Assembly: GCA_031281225.1 (NCBI GenBank)
Contig: JAITFQ010000020.1
Coordinates: forward strand, 1 to 51,991
Origin: Chitinispirillales bacterium
Lineage (GTDB): Bacteria > Fibrobacterota > Chitinivibrionia > Chitinivibrionales > Chitinispirillaceae
DNA length: 51,991 nt
Direction of reading: 5' to 3'
Shown: positions 41,850 to 51,172 of the stretch, piece by piece
How the letters are laid out: the number at the start of each line of letters is the position of its first letter
Numbering within the stretch: position 1 is the first letter of the stretch
The notes under the pieces: generated by a model
What the model saw: the letters and a program-made list of their open reading frames with translations, nothing else
Databases searched by the model: none
What the model was told of the DNA's origin: nothing
Program-made: the position numbers and the translations under genes

Positions 41850-43838
41850 TTACGGGCCGCCGTCCGCCGCATCGGTACCGGTATCCACGCCGGTATCGGT
41901 ATTGACGTCATCCGGCGGGGTATCCGCTTCGGTATCCGCAACAGTGCCATCATCAACATCATCGGCATTACCGGCGGTATCAACGGTACCAACCGTATCA
42001 GTATCGCCGTCGTCAAGATCAATCAGGTTGTCGTCAACAGTACCGCCGGCGCTGGTACTGTCAGCATCAATATCAACCCCGATACTGACGCTGTCGCCGA
42101 TCGCGGCCGAGTCCGCCGCGGCCTGCGCCGCCTCCCTCCTCTGCCTTCGGACCTCCATCGAATCGCGGGCGATTGATACGCGCGGCGCGGCGCTCCTCAA
42201 ACAGTATTCGGATTCGGAGTATTTTTCGCACAATTCTTCATACAGGGTTATCGCAGCCCTGTTTCTCTGCAATACGTTGTCGGTAACCCATGCGGCGGCG
42301 TGCAGGCCCCTCGCGGCGATGGGTAGATCGGGAAATTCCAAATGTATATCGTAAAACGCCTTAACCGCGTCAACCGGCGAGTTCGCCACGAGCGCCTCGG
42401 CCGCCCTGAACGCGCGCTCGGCCCTGTCCCGCGCGGTCACCACCGTAATCTCCACATCAAGCTCAATCTGCACCCTGCGGGCGTACTCCGTATCCTGAAA
42501 TTCATCCAAAATGATATTAAGCAGGCTGTCCGACGTCGGTATATCACCCAGTCTGTGCCTTGCCGTCACCGCCGCGGCCAAAAGCGAGCGCGGCCTCATC
42601 GATTCGGCGTCGGGGGCGGAGGCGAGTTCCAAGAAATAGACGAAAGCCGAGTCGGGCGTTTCCAGTTCAAAGTAAAAAAGTTCCGCGATCATGTAGCGCG
42701 ACTCCGGCGAAATCTGCCCCGAATCGTCCGGCGTCCGCAACTCCTTTAACCTTTTGAGCGCCCAAAGCCGCGCCGACGCGCTCGAACCCTCCAAGCCCGC
42801 GGCGGCGGCAAAAGCCTCCTCGGCCCTGTCAAACTGACCCCTTTCCTGATAGATAAGCCCCAGCGCGTAAGCGGCCTGCCCGCAGAGGTTCGATGACAGC
42901 ACGGCGCCTCCGGCGGCCCCGCCGGAAGCCCCCCTCTCACACATCCGCCTGATCTCGTAAAGCAGGGCCATCGCCTCGTCAACCCGCCCCATCCGGCGCA
43001 AGGTCATGGCCTGATAGTACATTATTTCGTACCTGTGGTTGGCGTAACGGCGGTTCCTCCGCATCGTTATTAGATGGGCGAGGGCTGCTTCGTGCGAGTC
43101 CATCGCGTCGTGGCAAAAGTAGATGGAACGGTCGGTCCTGTACATCAAATACGACAGTTTCCTGCTTCTCGGTACGCTGTTCAACAGGTTGAGCGCGGTC
43201 TGAAACTGACGCAAATCGAAGTTTAAATCCGCCATCCGCAGTATAACGTTGATCCGTCTCTCCAGGGAAAGCGTCCCGCGGCCTACCCTTTCGAGGAGCT
43301 CAAGCGCCTGCGACCGTGCGCCGCGCCGCAGGGCAATCTCAACTAAAAGCATGGTAATCTCGTGATTTTTATCAAGGTGCGGGTGCGTATTTAAAAGTTC
43401 GAGCAGTATCTCCTCCGCAACCGCGAGATTATCCATCATTATGTGTGACTTGGCAACGTAAATCTGCGAAAACGGCACGAGCGGGCTTTCGGGGAACGCC
43501 GTCTGCATATCACGCATACGCCCTATCGCCACCGGAAAATCCATCTTGTAAAAGGAGGAGCGCCCCATGAGATAGTGCGCCCTGTCCTGACGCTTGACCT
43601 CACGCGGGTATACCTCCATCATTTTAAGCGACTTTTCAATGGCGCGGTCGTAACCGCCCACGGCGGAAGCCGGAGGGGTCACTACAAGGCTGTCGGGGAA
43701 CCGCCGCATAAATTTGGCGTGATCCCTCTGCGCGGCCGTAAAGGCCTCCTCTGCGTTGTAGAACGTGTTGAAGTACGGGTGACAGCCGGCAAGGAGAAAC
43801 AGGGCCGCCGTTACTGTTATGAATAGTATTGATCGCAT
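41850..43838 (-). CDS. Large TPR lipoprotein with acidic repeat tail
   Basis: An outer-membrane-type lipoprotein of 662 residues. The lipobox is LLAGC (Cys19), followed by HPYFNTFYNAEEAFTAA. Residues about 60-560 are TPR-like helical repeats (AHYLMGRSSFYKMDFPVAIG, SQIYVAKSHIMMDNLAVAEE, YALGLIYQERGQFDRAEEAF), as in BamD/YfgL-type scaffold proteins. The last 80 residues are a low-complexity tail of Asp, Thr, Val and Gly (such as DDGDTDTVGTVDTAG), partly caused by repeated GTATC/GACAC-type codon pairs. It is a likely envelope scaffold or assembly factor. Specific function is unknown. It diverges from fusA. Confidence 0.75.
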   Translation of the reverse strand: MRSILFITVTAALFLLAGCHPYFNTFYNAEEAFTAAQRDHAKFMRRFPDSLVVTPPASAVGGYDRAIEKSLKMMEVYPREVKRQDRAHYLMGRSSFYKMDFPVAIGRMRDMQTAFPESPLVPFSQIYVAKSHIMMDNLAVAEEILLELLNTHPHLDKNHEITMLLVEIALRRGARSQALELLERVGRGTLSLERRINVILRMADLNFDLRQFQTALNLLNSVPRSRKLSYLMYRTDRSIYFCHDAMDSHEAALAHLITMRRNRRYANHRYEIMYYQAMTLRRMGRVDEAMALLYEIRRMCERGASGGAAGGAVLSSNLCGQAAYALGLIYQERGQFDRAEEAFAAAAGLEGSSASARLWALKRLKELRTPDDSGQISPESRYMIAELFYFELETPDSAFVYFLELASAPDAESMRPRSLLAAAVTARHRLGDIPTSDSLLNIILDEFQDTEYARRVQIELDVEITVVTARDRAERAFRAAEALVANSPVDAVKAFYDIHLEFPDLPIAARGLHAAAWVTDNVLQRNRAAITLYEELCEKYSESEYCLRSAAPRVSIARDSMEVRRQRREAAQAAADSAAIGDSVSIGVDIDADSTSAGGTVDDNLIDLDDGDTDTVGTVDTAGNADDVDDGTVADTEADTPPDDVNTDTGVDTGTDAADGGP

Positions 43839-43908
43839 AATCTATAAATATAAATGATGCCGTGCCAGTAAATATTTTATTTGAAAAATTATGAAACAAT
43901 AAAAAAAT

Positions 43909-43938
43909 TTGACTTTTTCTTCACAAATATATTATCTT
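43909..43938 (+). promoter_or_regulatory. Promoter of fusA
   Basis: TTGACT, an 18-bp spacer and TATCTT lie 45 nt before the ATG at 43984. The spacer end and -10 (ATATATTATCTTTA) closely resemble the left-edge promoter at 278-306. Confidence 0.6.
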
Positions 43939-43983
43939 TAGAGATTGTCAATTTTTACACACAATAAGGAAGAAGGCGTTTTT

Positions 43984-46068
43984 ATGGTTCAAGACATCAA
44001 AAAAATGCGCAACATCGGAATTAGCGCGCACATCGACTCCGGCAAGACTACCTTGACTGAGCGTATCCTGTTCTACAGCAACAAGATCCACGCCGTTCAC
44101 GAGGTAAAGGGCAAAGACGGCGTCGGCGCGACCATGGACTCCATGGAACTTGAACGCGAACGCGGGATAACCATCGCGTCGGCGGCAACCAACGTCACGT
44201 GGGGCGACTACCCGATCAACGTTATCGACACACCGGGGCACGTCGACTTCACCATAGAGGTGGAGCGCGCGCTGAGGGTTCTCGACGGGGCGATCCTCGT
44301 CCTGTGCTCGGTGGGCGGCGTGCAGTCGCAATCCATTACGGTCGACAGGCAGCTCAAAAGGTACAAGGTGCCGCGGCTCGCTTTCATCAACAAGTGCGAC
44401 CGCTCCGGCGCGAACCCATACCGCGTCACACAGCAGCTGCGCGACAAACTCGGCCACAACGCGGTGATGATGCAGATACCGCTGGGGTTAGAAGAAAAGC
44501 TCTCGGGCGTCGTCGATTTAGTGACGATGAAAGCGATATACTTCGACGGCAAGAGCGGCGAAGACATCCGCGAAGAGGCGATACCCGCCGAATTTCTCGA
44601 AGACGCGCAAAAGAAGCGCGAAGTGATGCTCGACGCCGTATCGATGTATTCGGACGAACTGGCGGAGAGCTACCTTGAAGGGACGGAAACCGTCGAGCAG
44701 ATCATGACCGCCGTCAGAACCGGCACGCTGTCGCTCGGCCTTACCCCGGTTTTCATGGGCTCGGCTTACAAGAATAAGGGCATACAGAAGCTGCTCGACG
44801 CAGTCGTCAGCTACCTGCCCGACCCCACCGAGATTGAAAACTCCGCGATGGACCTCGACAACAACGAGCAGCCCGTCCCCCTCAAAAACGACCCCGCGGC
44901 GCCGATGATCGCGCTGGCGTTCAAATTGGAAGACGGGCAGTACGGGCAGCTTACCTATATAAGGATATATCAGGGATCCATAAAGAAAGGCAGCGAACTG
45001 ACAAACACCCGCAGCGGCAAGCGGTTCAAAGTCGGCCGCCTTATAAGGATGCACGCCTCGTCCATGGAAGACATAACCGGCGCCGGCCCCGGCGACATAG
45101 TCGCGCTATTCGGGATAGACTGCGCTTCCGGCGACACGTTTACCGAAAACGGGCTGAACTTAGCGATGACGTCGATATTCGTCCCTGAGCCGGTTATATC
45201 GCTCGCCATAAAAACTTCCGACAAAAAGTCCGCCGACAGCATGTCAAAGGCGCTCAACAGGTTTACGAAAGAGGACCCGACTTTCAAGACGTTCGTCGAC
45301 CCTGAATCAAACGAGACCATCATCCGCGGAATGGGCGAACTGCACCTTGATGTCTACATCGAGCGTATGCGGCGCGAGTACAAGGTGGAGCTTGAAACCG
45401 GCATGCCGCAGGTGGCGTACCGCGAAACGATAACCATAGCGGCGCGTTTCGACTACACCCACAAGAAACAAACCGGCGGCGCGGGCCAGTACGGGCGCGT
45501 GGCGGGGACACTCGAACCGAACAGCGAGCAGGATTACGAATTTGTAGACAATATCAAGGGCGGTGTAATCCCCATAGAATACATCCCCGCCTGCGACAAG
45601 GGTTTTAAGGCGTGCCTCCCCAAGGGCAGGGTGATCGGTTTCCCCATCGTCGGCGTGAGGGTGACGATCGACGACGGCAACTCGCACCCGGTCGACTCGT
45701 CGGACATGGCGTTCCAGCAGACCGCCATCGGCGCGTTTTGGCAGGCGTTTGAAAAGGCCAAGCCTGAAATCCTCGAACCCATAATGAAAGTGTTCGTCGA
45801 AACCCCAACCGAGTTTCAGGGCAGCGTTTTGGGCAGCGTAAACCAGCGCCGCGGCATCATCGTTTCCACCACGGAAGAGGACAACTTCTCGACGGTTGAA
45901 GCGGAAGTCCCTCTAAGCGAGATGTTCGGCTACTCGACGGTGCTCCGCTCGCTCACGCAGGGCAAGGCGGAGTTTACAATGGAGTTTTTGAAATACAGCA
46001 GAGTCCCGTCGAGCATCGCGGAGCAGCTGAAAAAAGAGCATTTGGAAGATAAGAAAAAGAAGGGGTAA
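43984..46068 (+). CDS. fusA: Translation elongation factor G
   Basis: The ribosomal translocase GTPase, 694 residues. The ATG at 43984 ([20 protein letters not shown]) follows AAGGAAGAAGG; the track start at 43945 lies at the promoter. G-motifs are AHIDSGKTT (P-loop), RGITI (switch I), DTPGH and NKCD. Domain IV has the [14 protein letters not shown] loop, and [20 protein letters not shown] is the domain V signature. The [20 protein letters not shown] and [19 protein letters not shown] stretches resemble the EF-G1 type found in spirochaetes, planctomycetes and mitochondria rather than the E. coli type. It is not in a str operon; a self-standing promoter drives it. Confidence 0.96.
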   Translation: MVQDIKKMRNIGISAHIDSGKTTLTERILFYSNKIHAVHEVKGKDGVGATMDSMELERERGITIASAATNVTWGDYPINVIDTPGHVDFTIEVERALRVLDGAILVLCSVGGVQSQSITVDRQLKRYKVPRLAFINKCDRSGANPYRVTQQLRDKLGHNAVMMQIPLGLEEKLSGVVDLVTMKAIYFDGKSGEDIREEAIPAEFLEDAQKKREVMLDAVSMYSDELAESYLEGTETVEQIMTAVRTGTLSLGLTPVFMGSAYKNKGIQKLLDAVVSYLPDPTEIENSAMDLDNNEQPVPLKNDPAAPMIALAFKLEDGQYGQLTYIRIYQGSIKKGSELTNTRSGKRFKVGRLIRMHASSMEDITGAGPGDIVALFGIDCASGDTFTENGLNLAMTSIFVPEPVISLAIKTSDKKSADSMSKALNRFTKEDPTFKTFVDPESNETIIRGMGELHLDVYIERMRREYKVELETGMPQVAYRETITIAARFDYTHKKQTGGAGQYGRVAGTLEPNSEQDYEFVDNIKGGVIPIEYIPACDKGFKACLPKGRVIGFPIVGVRVTIDDGNSHPVDSSDMAFQQTAIGAFWQAFEKAKPEILEPIMKVFVETPTEFQGSVLGSVNQRRGIIVSTTEEDNFSTVEAEVPLSEMFGYSTVLRSLTQGKAEFTMEFLKYSRVPSSIAEQLKKEHLEDKKKKG

Positions 46069-46075
46069 GGGGGCC

Positions 46076-46115
46076 GTATACATTTGTGCAATAATTTATT
46101 GCATATTGCGTATAC
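46076..46115. promoter_or_regulatory. Nested palindrome (candidate operator) ahead of the ATPase gene
   Basis: TGCAATAA-T-TTATTGCA is a perfect 8+1+8 inverted repeat at 46087-46103. It is flanked on both sides by GTATAC (46076-46081 and 46110-46115). It overlaps the -35 box of the promoter at 46099-46128, a typical repressor position. Confidence 0.5.
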
Positions 46116-46128
46116 ACATTAATATATT
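46099..46128 (+). promoter_or_regulatory. Promoter of the KaiC-like ATPase gene
   Basis: TTGCAT, an 18-bp spacer and TATATT lie 40 nt before the ATG at 46169. The box pair is the same as in the RHH antitoxin promoter at 10988. Confidence 0.5.
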
Positions 46129-46168
46129 ACTAATATGGACTGCAAACGAGAATAGGGGAATTACAGTT

Positions 46169-46885
46169 ATGATTGATCAGGAATTAATATCAAGAAGCCC
46201 GTTGCGTATTTTGGAAAAATCCACGTGCGGCGGCGTTGGCAAGGGCAACATCGGCATAATCGCGGCGCGTAAGGGCGTCGGGAAAACCGCCTGCCTTGTC
46301 CATATCGCCACCGACCAGCTTATTCAGGGGAAAAACATCATCCACGTTTCGTTCGCGGCCAATACCGCCAACATCGTTTCCTGGTACGATAATATCTTTA
46401 AGGAGATCGCAAACCGATACAAGGTGGGCGGCGCCATGGATATCTACGACCGGATCACAAAGAACAGGGTGATCATGAATTTCAAGCAGGACGGGTTGAC
46501 AATTTGCAGAATTTTGAGCAGCCTCAAATCCATGATACGGGACGGAGATTTCGCGACCGACGTAGTGGTTGTCGACGGCTACGATTTTTCCAAATCAAAC
46601 GCCGGGGAGTTCGCCGAGTTCAAAGCCTTCGCAGAGGAGCTGCAGGTGGAACTTTGGTTCAGCGCCACGACGCACCGTGATGCGCCAGAGAAGGACGACA
46701 AGGGCGTCCCGCTGGCGCTTTCGGCTTTCATGGCAAGCACAGCGATTCTTATTCTGATGGCGCCGCGTGACGGGTACGTACATTTGCAATTGGTTAAGGA
46801 CCACGACATCTTCCCTTCCCCCGCCAGCCTGCACCTGAAGCTTGATCCGCAGGTAATGCTGATTGCGGAGGAGAGTGGAGCGTAG
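46169..46885 (+). CDS. RecA/KaiC-superfamily P-loop ATPase of unknown role
   Basis: A soluble protein of 238 residues. The ATG at 46169 follows AGGGGAA and gives MIDQELISRSPLRILEKSTC, a family-like start; the track start at 46106 is not supported. The P-loop is AARKGVGKTACLVHIATDQL. A Walker B-like strand is VVVVDGYDF, and a sensor-like strand is LWFSATTHRD. The fold order (P-loop, FAAN strand, VVVDG, SATTH) fits a RecA/KaiC-type core without the DnaB C-terminal parts. Similar stand-alone ATPases occur in several anaerobic phyla, but none known to me has an assigned function. It has its own promoter with a palindromic operator. Confidence 0.7.
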   Translation: MIDQELISRSPLRILEKSTCGGVGKGNIGIIAARKGVGKTACLVHIATDQLIQGKNIIHVSFAANTANIVSWYDNIFKEIANRYKVGGAMDIYDRITKNRVIMNFKQDGLTICRILSSLKSMIRDGDFATDVVVVDGYDFSKSNAGEFAEFKAFAEELQVELWFSATTHRDAPEKDDKGVPLALSAFMASTAILILMAPRDGYVHLQLVKDHDIFPSPASLHLKLDPQVMLIAEESGA

Positions 46886-46970
46886 AGTTTTTGATTTTGG
46901 CGTTAACGCTGCCGCTGTCCGGCGCCAACTTTTTTTCGGGAATGGCGCCCGGGCGGCAGCCGCCGGGTAA

Positions 46971-47735
46971 ATGAAAGGGCAGATTTTGAAGCGGTTTCTC
47001 TCGTGTCTCGCAATTTTGTTTGCCGCCGCCATCTCTTACGGCAACGACCCTGCGCCACCTAACGCTCAGTCCCAAACAGCCTTGATGCCGCGTTCCCCTT
47101 TTAGAGTGCCGCTCGCGAGAATTAATATCACTTTTGATCCGGAGAGAAGGCAGTACAACCAGGTAAGGATTTTTTTTGATGAGTCCGGGGCTTACAGCGT
47201 AATCGCTCCGGGCGACGATATGCAAGTCAATAGAAGAGGGCAAACCACCGTCTACCGCGAACAGGCGGGAAGGACGTTCCAGCTCTCCGACTTTGAAGCT
47301 CAAACGATAAACCAGGTCACCCGCACCCTCATAGCCACGCTGGAGATATTCGAAAGCATCCTCAGAAACGAAGATTGGGGGCGTGCGCTCTACCTTGACG
47401 CTTTCCTGCCGCGCTTCCTGCGCGGGTTCCACGTGATGATATGCGCCGCTAGAGATTCCCCCGACGCGCTCCCACGCGCCGCGCTGGTACGCGAAGACGA
47501 CTTCGACGCTTCGCTAAACTCACCGAAATCCGACGCGCGGATAAGAATGTGGCAAACCGAGAAAGACAGAATAATGGTGCTGCGGATAACCACGCAGGAA
47601 CTCATCACTCAGGCAAAAAGGTGGCAGAGGCTTGAACTGAACAACTCAAAACGCAACCGGGAACTGTCGTACAGCGGCGATTTCGACAGGGCATTTACGG
47701 CATTTATCAGAAACTATTTCGGCTACACGCAGTAA
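46971..47735 (+). CDS. Secreted protein of unknown function
   Basis: A 254-residue protein with a clear signal peptide (LKRFLSCLAILFAAAISYG). The mature part has no cysteine pattern or known motif that I recognise. It carries a beta-like segment (YNQVRIFFDESGAYSVIAPG, then RRGQTTVYREQAGRTFQLSD). A helical region follows (TRTLIATLEIFESILRNEDW) and then LPRFLRGFHVMICAARD. Its 3' end overlaps pepD tail to tail by 13 nt. The upstream gap contains two GC-rich hairpins, GGCGCCA/TGGCGCC at 46921-46949 being the clearer, which could attenuate read-through from the ATPase gene. Confidence 0.65.
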   Translation: MKGQILKRFLSCLAILFAAAISYGNDPAPPNAQSQTALMPRSPFRVPLARINITFDPERRQYNQVRIFFDESGAYSVIAPGDDMQVNRRGQTTVYREQAGRTFQLSDFEAQTINQVTRTLIATLEIFESILRNEDWGRALYLDAFLPRFLRGFHVMICAARDSPDALPRAALVREDDFDASLNSPKSDARIRMWQTEKDRIMVLRITTQELITQAKRWQRLELNNSKRNRELSYSGDFDRAFTAFIRNYFGYTQ

Positions 47736-49267
47736 TCCTCCAAAACCGCGGCAAGCAGCCTCATCAGTTTAGGCACGGTATCCGTATAAAGCGTCTCTTC
47801 GACGCCATGTATCCCCGTCGACCCCGCGCCGCAGGCGATCATGTCGATATCGCCAAGTTTCCGCGCGAAATAACCGCACTCCAAACCGGCGTGGGTTGCT
47901 AACACAACCGCTTCGGATTTGAACAATTCCATGTATTTTTTCAAAAACAGGTCGCGGAGCGGGTTTTCTTTTTTATAAACCCAACCAGGCGAATCTGAAC
48001 CGGTTTCAAATACCGCCCCGTGAGCCGCGCACAACGCTTTCATCTCGTCCGCAACCCTGTATTTTGCCGTGTCGACAGAGCTTCTTGTCATACACGTCAC
48101 CAAAACGCTATCCGCGAAATCCTCAATAATCCCAAGGTTATTGCTCGTTTCAACAAAACGCCCCTCCCCTCCCCCGCCCGCGTTTGTATCCCAGGCGATA
48201 ACGCCGTTTGGCAGCGCGTTGACAAGTGAGAGTAGTGAGGACAGGGTATTGATGCTGTACGGCGCGGCAGCGGGCTCTTCCCGGCGGGGGGCCGCCTCGA
48301 TTTTGAGGCCGGGGTCGGTCGTCAAATATTGATCCGCGAGATTTTTTTCAATTGACGACAGTTGCGTAATTAACAATTCTTTCTGACCCGACGGCACCGC
48401 GATTACCGCCGAAGTAAAGGCGGGGATGACATTCGGCGCGCCGCCGCATTTTTCAAATGAAAAAAGCGACACATCTACGCCGGCCTCCGCCAGCCTCCGC
48501 AAAACATCGCAGAGCAAAATATTGGCGTTGGCCCGCCCCTCGTGAATACATATACCCGAGTGCCCCCCCGCAAGCCCCGAAACAGAGAGCGTGTAAAAAT
48601 CAACATCTGCCGGCGCCGCGCCGTCCCGCGCAACGGGCAATGTAATAATCTCTCTCAAAGCACCAGCGCATCCCACGCAAAATTCGCCGTCGTGCCCGTT
48701 ATCAATATTTATAAACTTCGCCCTCTTCAAATTAAGCCCGATCGCCGCCTCGGCTATCTCCTCATACGTCATCGCGTCGGCCCCGCCCATGCCATCTTCC
48801 TCCTCCACGGTGATAACCGCTATAATCGGCGGGTGGTCGATATCCCCCCCGCAGTCCAAAAGCGCGCATATCGCCGCGACGCCGATCCCGTTGTCTGCCC
48901 CAAGCGACGTCTCCACATCGGGATACCTGACGCTCTTTGCCATCATTCTGTTTTTATCGGGATAGTCGGGATAATACGGCGCGACGCCCTCCGCGAAAGC
49001 ATCCGCCACAACAGGTTTTGACACGCAAACCATGTCCATGTGCGCCTGCAAAATGACCGGGCAAGACGCGTCCCGGTACTTACCCGTACCCTCTTTACGA
49101 ATTATAACATTCTTCTTAACCTTGCCCTGGCTGACCCAAAGCCCCCGCTCGCGGGCAAAATCGACTAACTTGCCGCTAATCTCATCTTCGCAAAACGTCT
49201 TGCGGTATGTTTGGCACAAAAACCCTGTAAAAAATTCCATCGCCTTTTCGGCCAATTTATTTTCCAT
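47723..49267 (-). CDS. pepD: Aminoacyl-histidine dipeptidase PepD (M20 family)
   Basis: A cytoplasmic zinc dipeptidase of 514 residues, slightly longer than E. coli PepD. Metal-binding and catalytic motifs are QAHMDMVC, TSLGADNGIGVA and TVEEEDGMGGADAM. Later come the dimerisation-domain start LSVSGLAGGHSGICIHEGRA and the final HAGLECGYFARKLGDIDMIA. The family cleaves Xaa-His and other unspecific dipeptides. It converges with the unknown secreted gene and has no visible operon partner. Confidence 0.96.
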   Translation of the reverse strand: MENKLAEKAMEFFTGFLCQTYRKTFCEDEISGKLVDFARERGLWVSQGKVKKNVIIRKEGTGKYRDASCPVILQAHMDMVCVSKPVVADAFAEGVAPYYPDYPDKNRMMAKSVRYPDVETSLGADNGIGVAAICALLDCGGDIDHPPIIAVITVEEEDGMGGADAMTYEEIAEAAIGLNLKRAKFINIDNGHDGEFCVGCAGALREIITLPVARDGAAPADVDFYTLSVSGLAGGHSGICIHEGRANANILLCDVLRRLAEAGVDVSLFSFEKCGGAPNVIPAFTSAVIAVPSGQKELLITQLSSIEKNLADQYLTTDPGLKIEAAPRREEPAAAPYSINTLSSLLSLVNALPNGVIAWDTNAGGGGEGRFVETSNNLGIIEDFADSVLVTCMTRSSVDTAKYRVADEMKALCAAHGAVFETGSDSPGWVYKKENPLRDLFLKKYMELFKSEAVVLATHAGLECGYFARKLGDIDMIACGAGSTGIHGVEETLYTDTVPKLMRLLAAVLEDYCV

Positions 49268-49320
49268 AAAAAATCCTTTCTGTGAACCGCGTTACGATTT
49301 TGGCAGGAACCCCCGGCACA

Positions 49321-50907
49321 TCAACACCGCACGACCGCCACCTCCTCTACTGTCTCCCAGGATATACGCTCGTCCCACTGTTTTTTTTTGGTTTCTTCGC
49401 GGCGGTCGAAAATCATAAGGTACGACGGCGCTCCGGCGGCGGTCTTGTCGCGGTAGGCGGCGATTTGCTCTAACCCCTCCTCTAATATTTCCTTCGGGTT
49501 GTCACGGTCGCGGAGGAGCTTGATCTCTATGATGAATTTGTCGCCTTGATATTCCACGAACAAGTCCATCCTGCCACGGCCCGCAGCGGATTCGGGCTCT
49601 ACACGGCCGCAGCCATTGGTCAGGCGCTGGAGAAACGCCGTCAGCAACAGGTGCGGAAAGGCTTTGGTGTAGTCAGACTTCTCTTCCCATTTTTCTGAAA
49701 ATCGCCGCCAAAACGTCTGAAACTCCTTGAGCAGTGAGTCCATATCGAGCCGCCCGTCCGCGGTCTGCCAACGCCAGGTGGAGGGCGGCGGCATCATGTT
49801 GTGGTAGCCGGAATTCAAATAGCGGGTCAGTATCTTTTCGTAGATAGGATTCGATATGGTGAAACCGGTAGCGGTATCCCACTTGATAAGGCCGAGGTCT
49901 TTGGCCAACTCTATCGCCGGGTCGGCTTCTCCAAATGACGGATCGCAGTCCCCTATCATGATTGTTTCGACCACATGCCTGATTTTTGGGTCGTTCAAGC
50001 GCACATTTAGCGCGTCAAGGTGCGTTTCGCGGGCAAGAATCATCTGTTCCTGCGCGACCATAATGTGATTGAGGGTGACGGTCTGGTAGTCGTCTTCGTT
50101 GAGTATTGAGGAGGTAGCGCGCTCAAAGAGTGAGTTAACTATCCAGGGTTGTCCCCATGATTGCTCATACACATAATCCAACGCTTCGGCAGCGATTTCC
50201 TGTCCGGTTTCTGCGGTTCGCTGCACGAAAAGGGCTGCTACGTCCTTTTTGGTGAAATTGGATATAAAAACCGAAGCGCGTTTGATGTTGAATGGCGACC
50301 CCGGATTCGGCGCAATGCCTTCTTTAGCCGCGGTGATGTAATCCCTTAAGTCCCTCATGCCGACTAAGGCGACGGAGGTTGGAAATTTTCCCGGCCCACG
50401 GTCAGCAAAACCGCTACGTAACTGGCGCAGAAAGCTGATGAGCGGCTCCCCCTCTAACACATCGACCTCGTCAAAGAGTATAACTAACGGCTTGGGCGCG
50501 ACCTGTTCTGCCCATTTGTGCATCGTATCATCCAATAAGAGCTTTGGCATGTTTAACGATACCTCCGGCACGGGAAGCCCTGCTTTCTTAGCAAACGCAC
50601 AGATCGCCTTGCTTATAGTGATCATCGCATTATCACGGTCGGTTATCCCCTGACAGCTCTCGAGACTCACATAACAGGCCACGGCCTCGCTACCGGCATT
50701 AATCTCCCGCGCCCATGTCTGCAAAAATGTTGTCTTGCCAGTTTGCCGGGGTGCGTGGAGTGCCCAGTAAAGGTTGTCCCGGATGTATCGGTCCAATTGA
50801 GCGCCAACGAGCCGATCGGCCGGCGGCAACATGTAGTGATCCCAGGGCTGGCACGGGCCGGTCGTGTTAAAAAAACGTACGGGACGTTTTTGGGGCTGTG
50901 CTGTCAT
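49321..50907 (-). CDS. AAA ATPase with C-terminal PD-(D/E)XK nuclease domain
   Basis: A 528-residue protein using the ATG at 50907, which has GGAG 9 nt upstream; the track start is a TTG. The N-terminal ATPase has Walker A APRQTGKTTFLQTWARE and Walker B PLVILFDEVDVLEG, followed by the sensor stretch SVALVGMRDLRDYI. A winged-helix-like part (about 290-370) leads to the C-terminal nuclease-like region with GRMDLFVEYQGDKFIIEIKL, a D-(E-x-K) arrangement. This AAA plus PD-(D/E)XK architecture is frequent, often multi-copy, in gut and anaerobic bacteria and archaea. Its role is not established, though mobility or defence has been suspected. The promoter is at 50954-50983. Confidence 0.85.
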   Translation of the reverse strand: MTAQPQKRPVRFFNTTGPCQPWDHYMLPPADRLVGAQLDRYIRDNLYWALHAPRQTGKTTFLQTWAREINAGSEAVACYVSLESCQGITDRDNAMITISKAICAFAKKAGLPVPEVSLNMPKLLLDDTMHKWAEQVAPKPLVILFDEVDVLEGEPLISFLRQLRSGFADRGPGKFPTSVALVGMRDLRDYITAAKEGIAPNPGSPFNIKRASVFISNFTKKDVAALFVQRTAETGQEIAAEALDYVYEQSWGQPWIVNSLFERATSSILNEDDYQTVTLNHIMVAQEQMILARETHLDALNVRLNDPKIRHVVETIMIGDCDPSFGEADPAIELAKDLGLIKWDTATGFTISNPIYEKILTRYLNSGYHNMMPPPSTWRWQTADGRLDMDSLLKEFQTFWRRFSEKWEEKSDYTKAFPHLLLTAFLQRLTNGCGRVEPESAAGRGRMDLFVEYQGDKFIIEIKLLRDRDNPKEILEEGLEQIAAYRDKTAAGAPSYLMIFDRREETKKKQWDERISWETVEEVAVVRC

Positions 50908-50953
50908 CAGCATTTTCTCCAATTTTTTAGATCGAGGCGCTATACGTATCCTA

Positions 50954-50983
50954 AATATACGTTATTCCGCGGCGGGGCACCAA
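50954..50983 (-). promoter_or_regulatory. Promoter of the AAA/PD-(D/E)XK gene
   Basis: On the minus strand TTGGTG, an 18-bp spacer and TATATT lie about 45 nt upstream of the start. The sequence around the -10 (AATAACGTATATTTA) is identical to that of the FISUMP promoter at 8708. Confidence 0.5.
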
Positions 50984-51130
50984 TCTTTATATCGGAAATT
51001 TGACATCGCCCCGATAAACACGGTGGACACACCGGATTAGGTCGGCTGTTCGGTGCGCGTTGCTCCCGAAAAAAACCAAAAAAAATCTTGACTTTTGTAT
51101 TGCCAATATGTTACTTCAATATGTTGGAAG

Positions 51131-51172
51131 GTGGCGCAAAAAAGGGTTGGGTTAAATGCGCCACTTTTTTTC
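51131..51172 (+). terminator. Strong Rho-independent terminator
   Basis: GTGGCGCA pairs perfectly with TGCGCCAC across an 18-nt loop and is followed by eight T. It has no gene upstream on this strand within 3 kb. A TTGACT-like box at about 51089 could start a very short transcript ending here. Confidence 0.7.
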
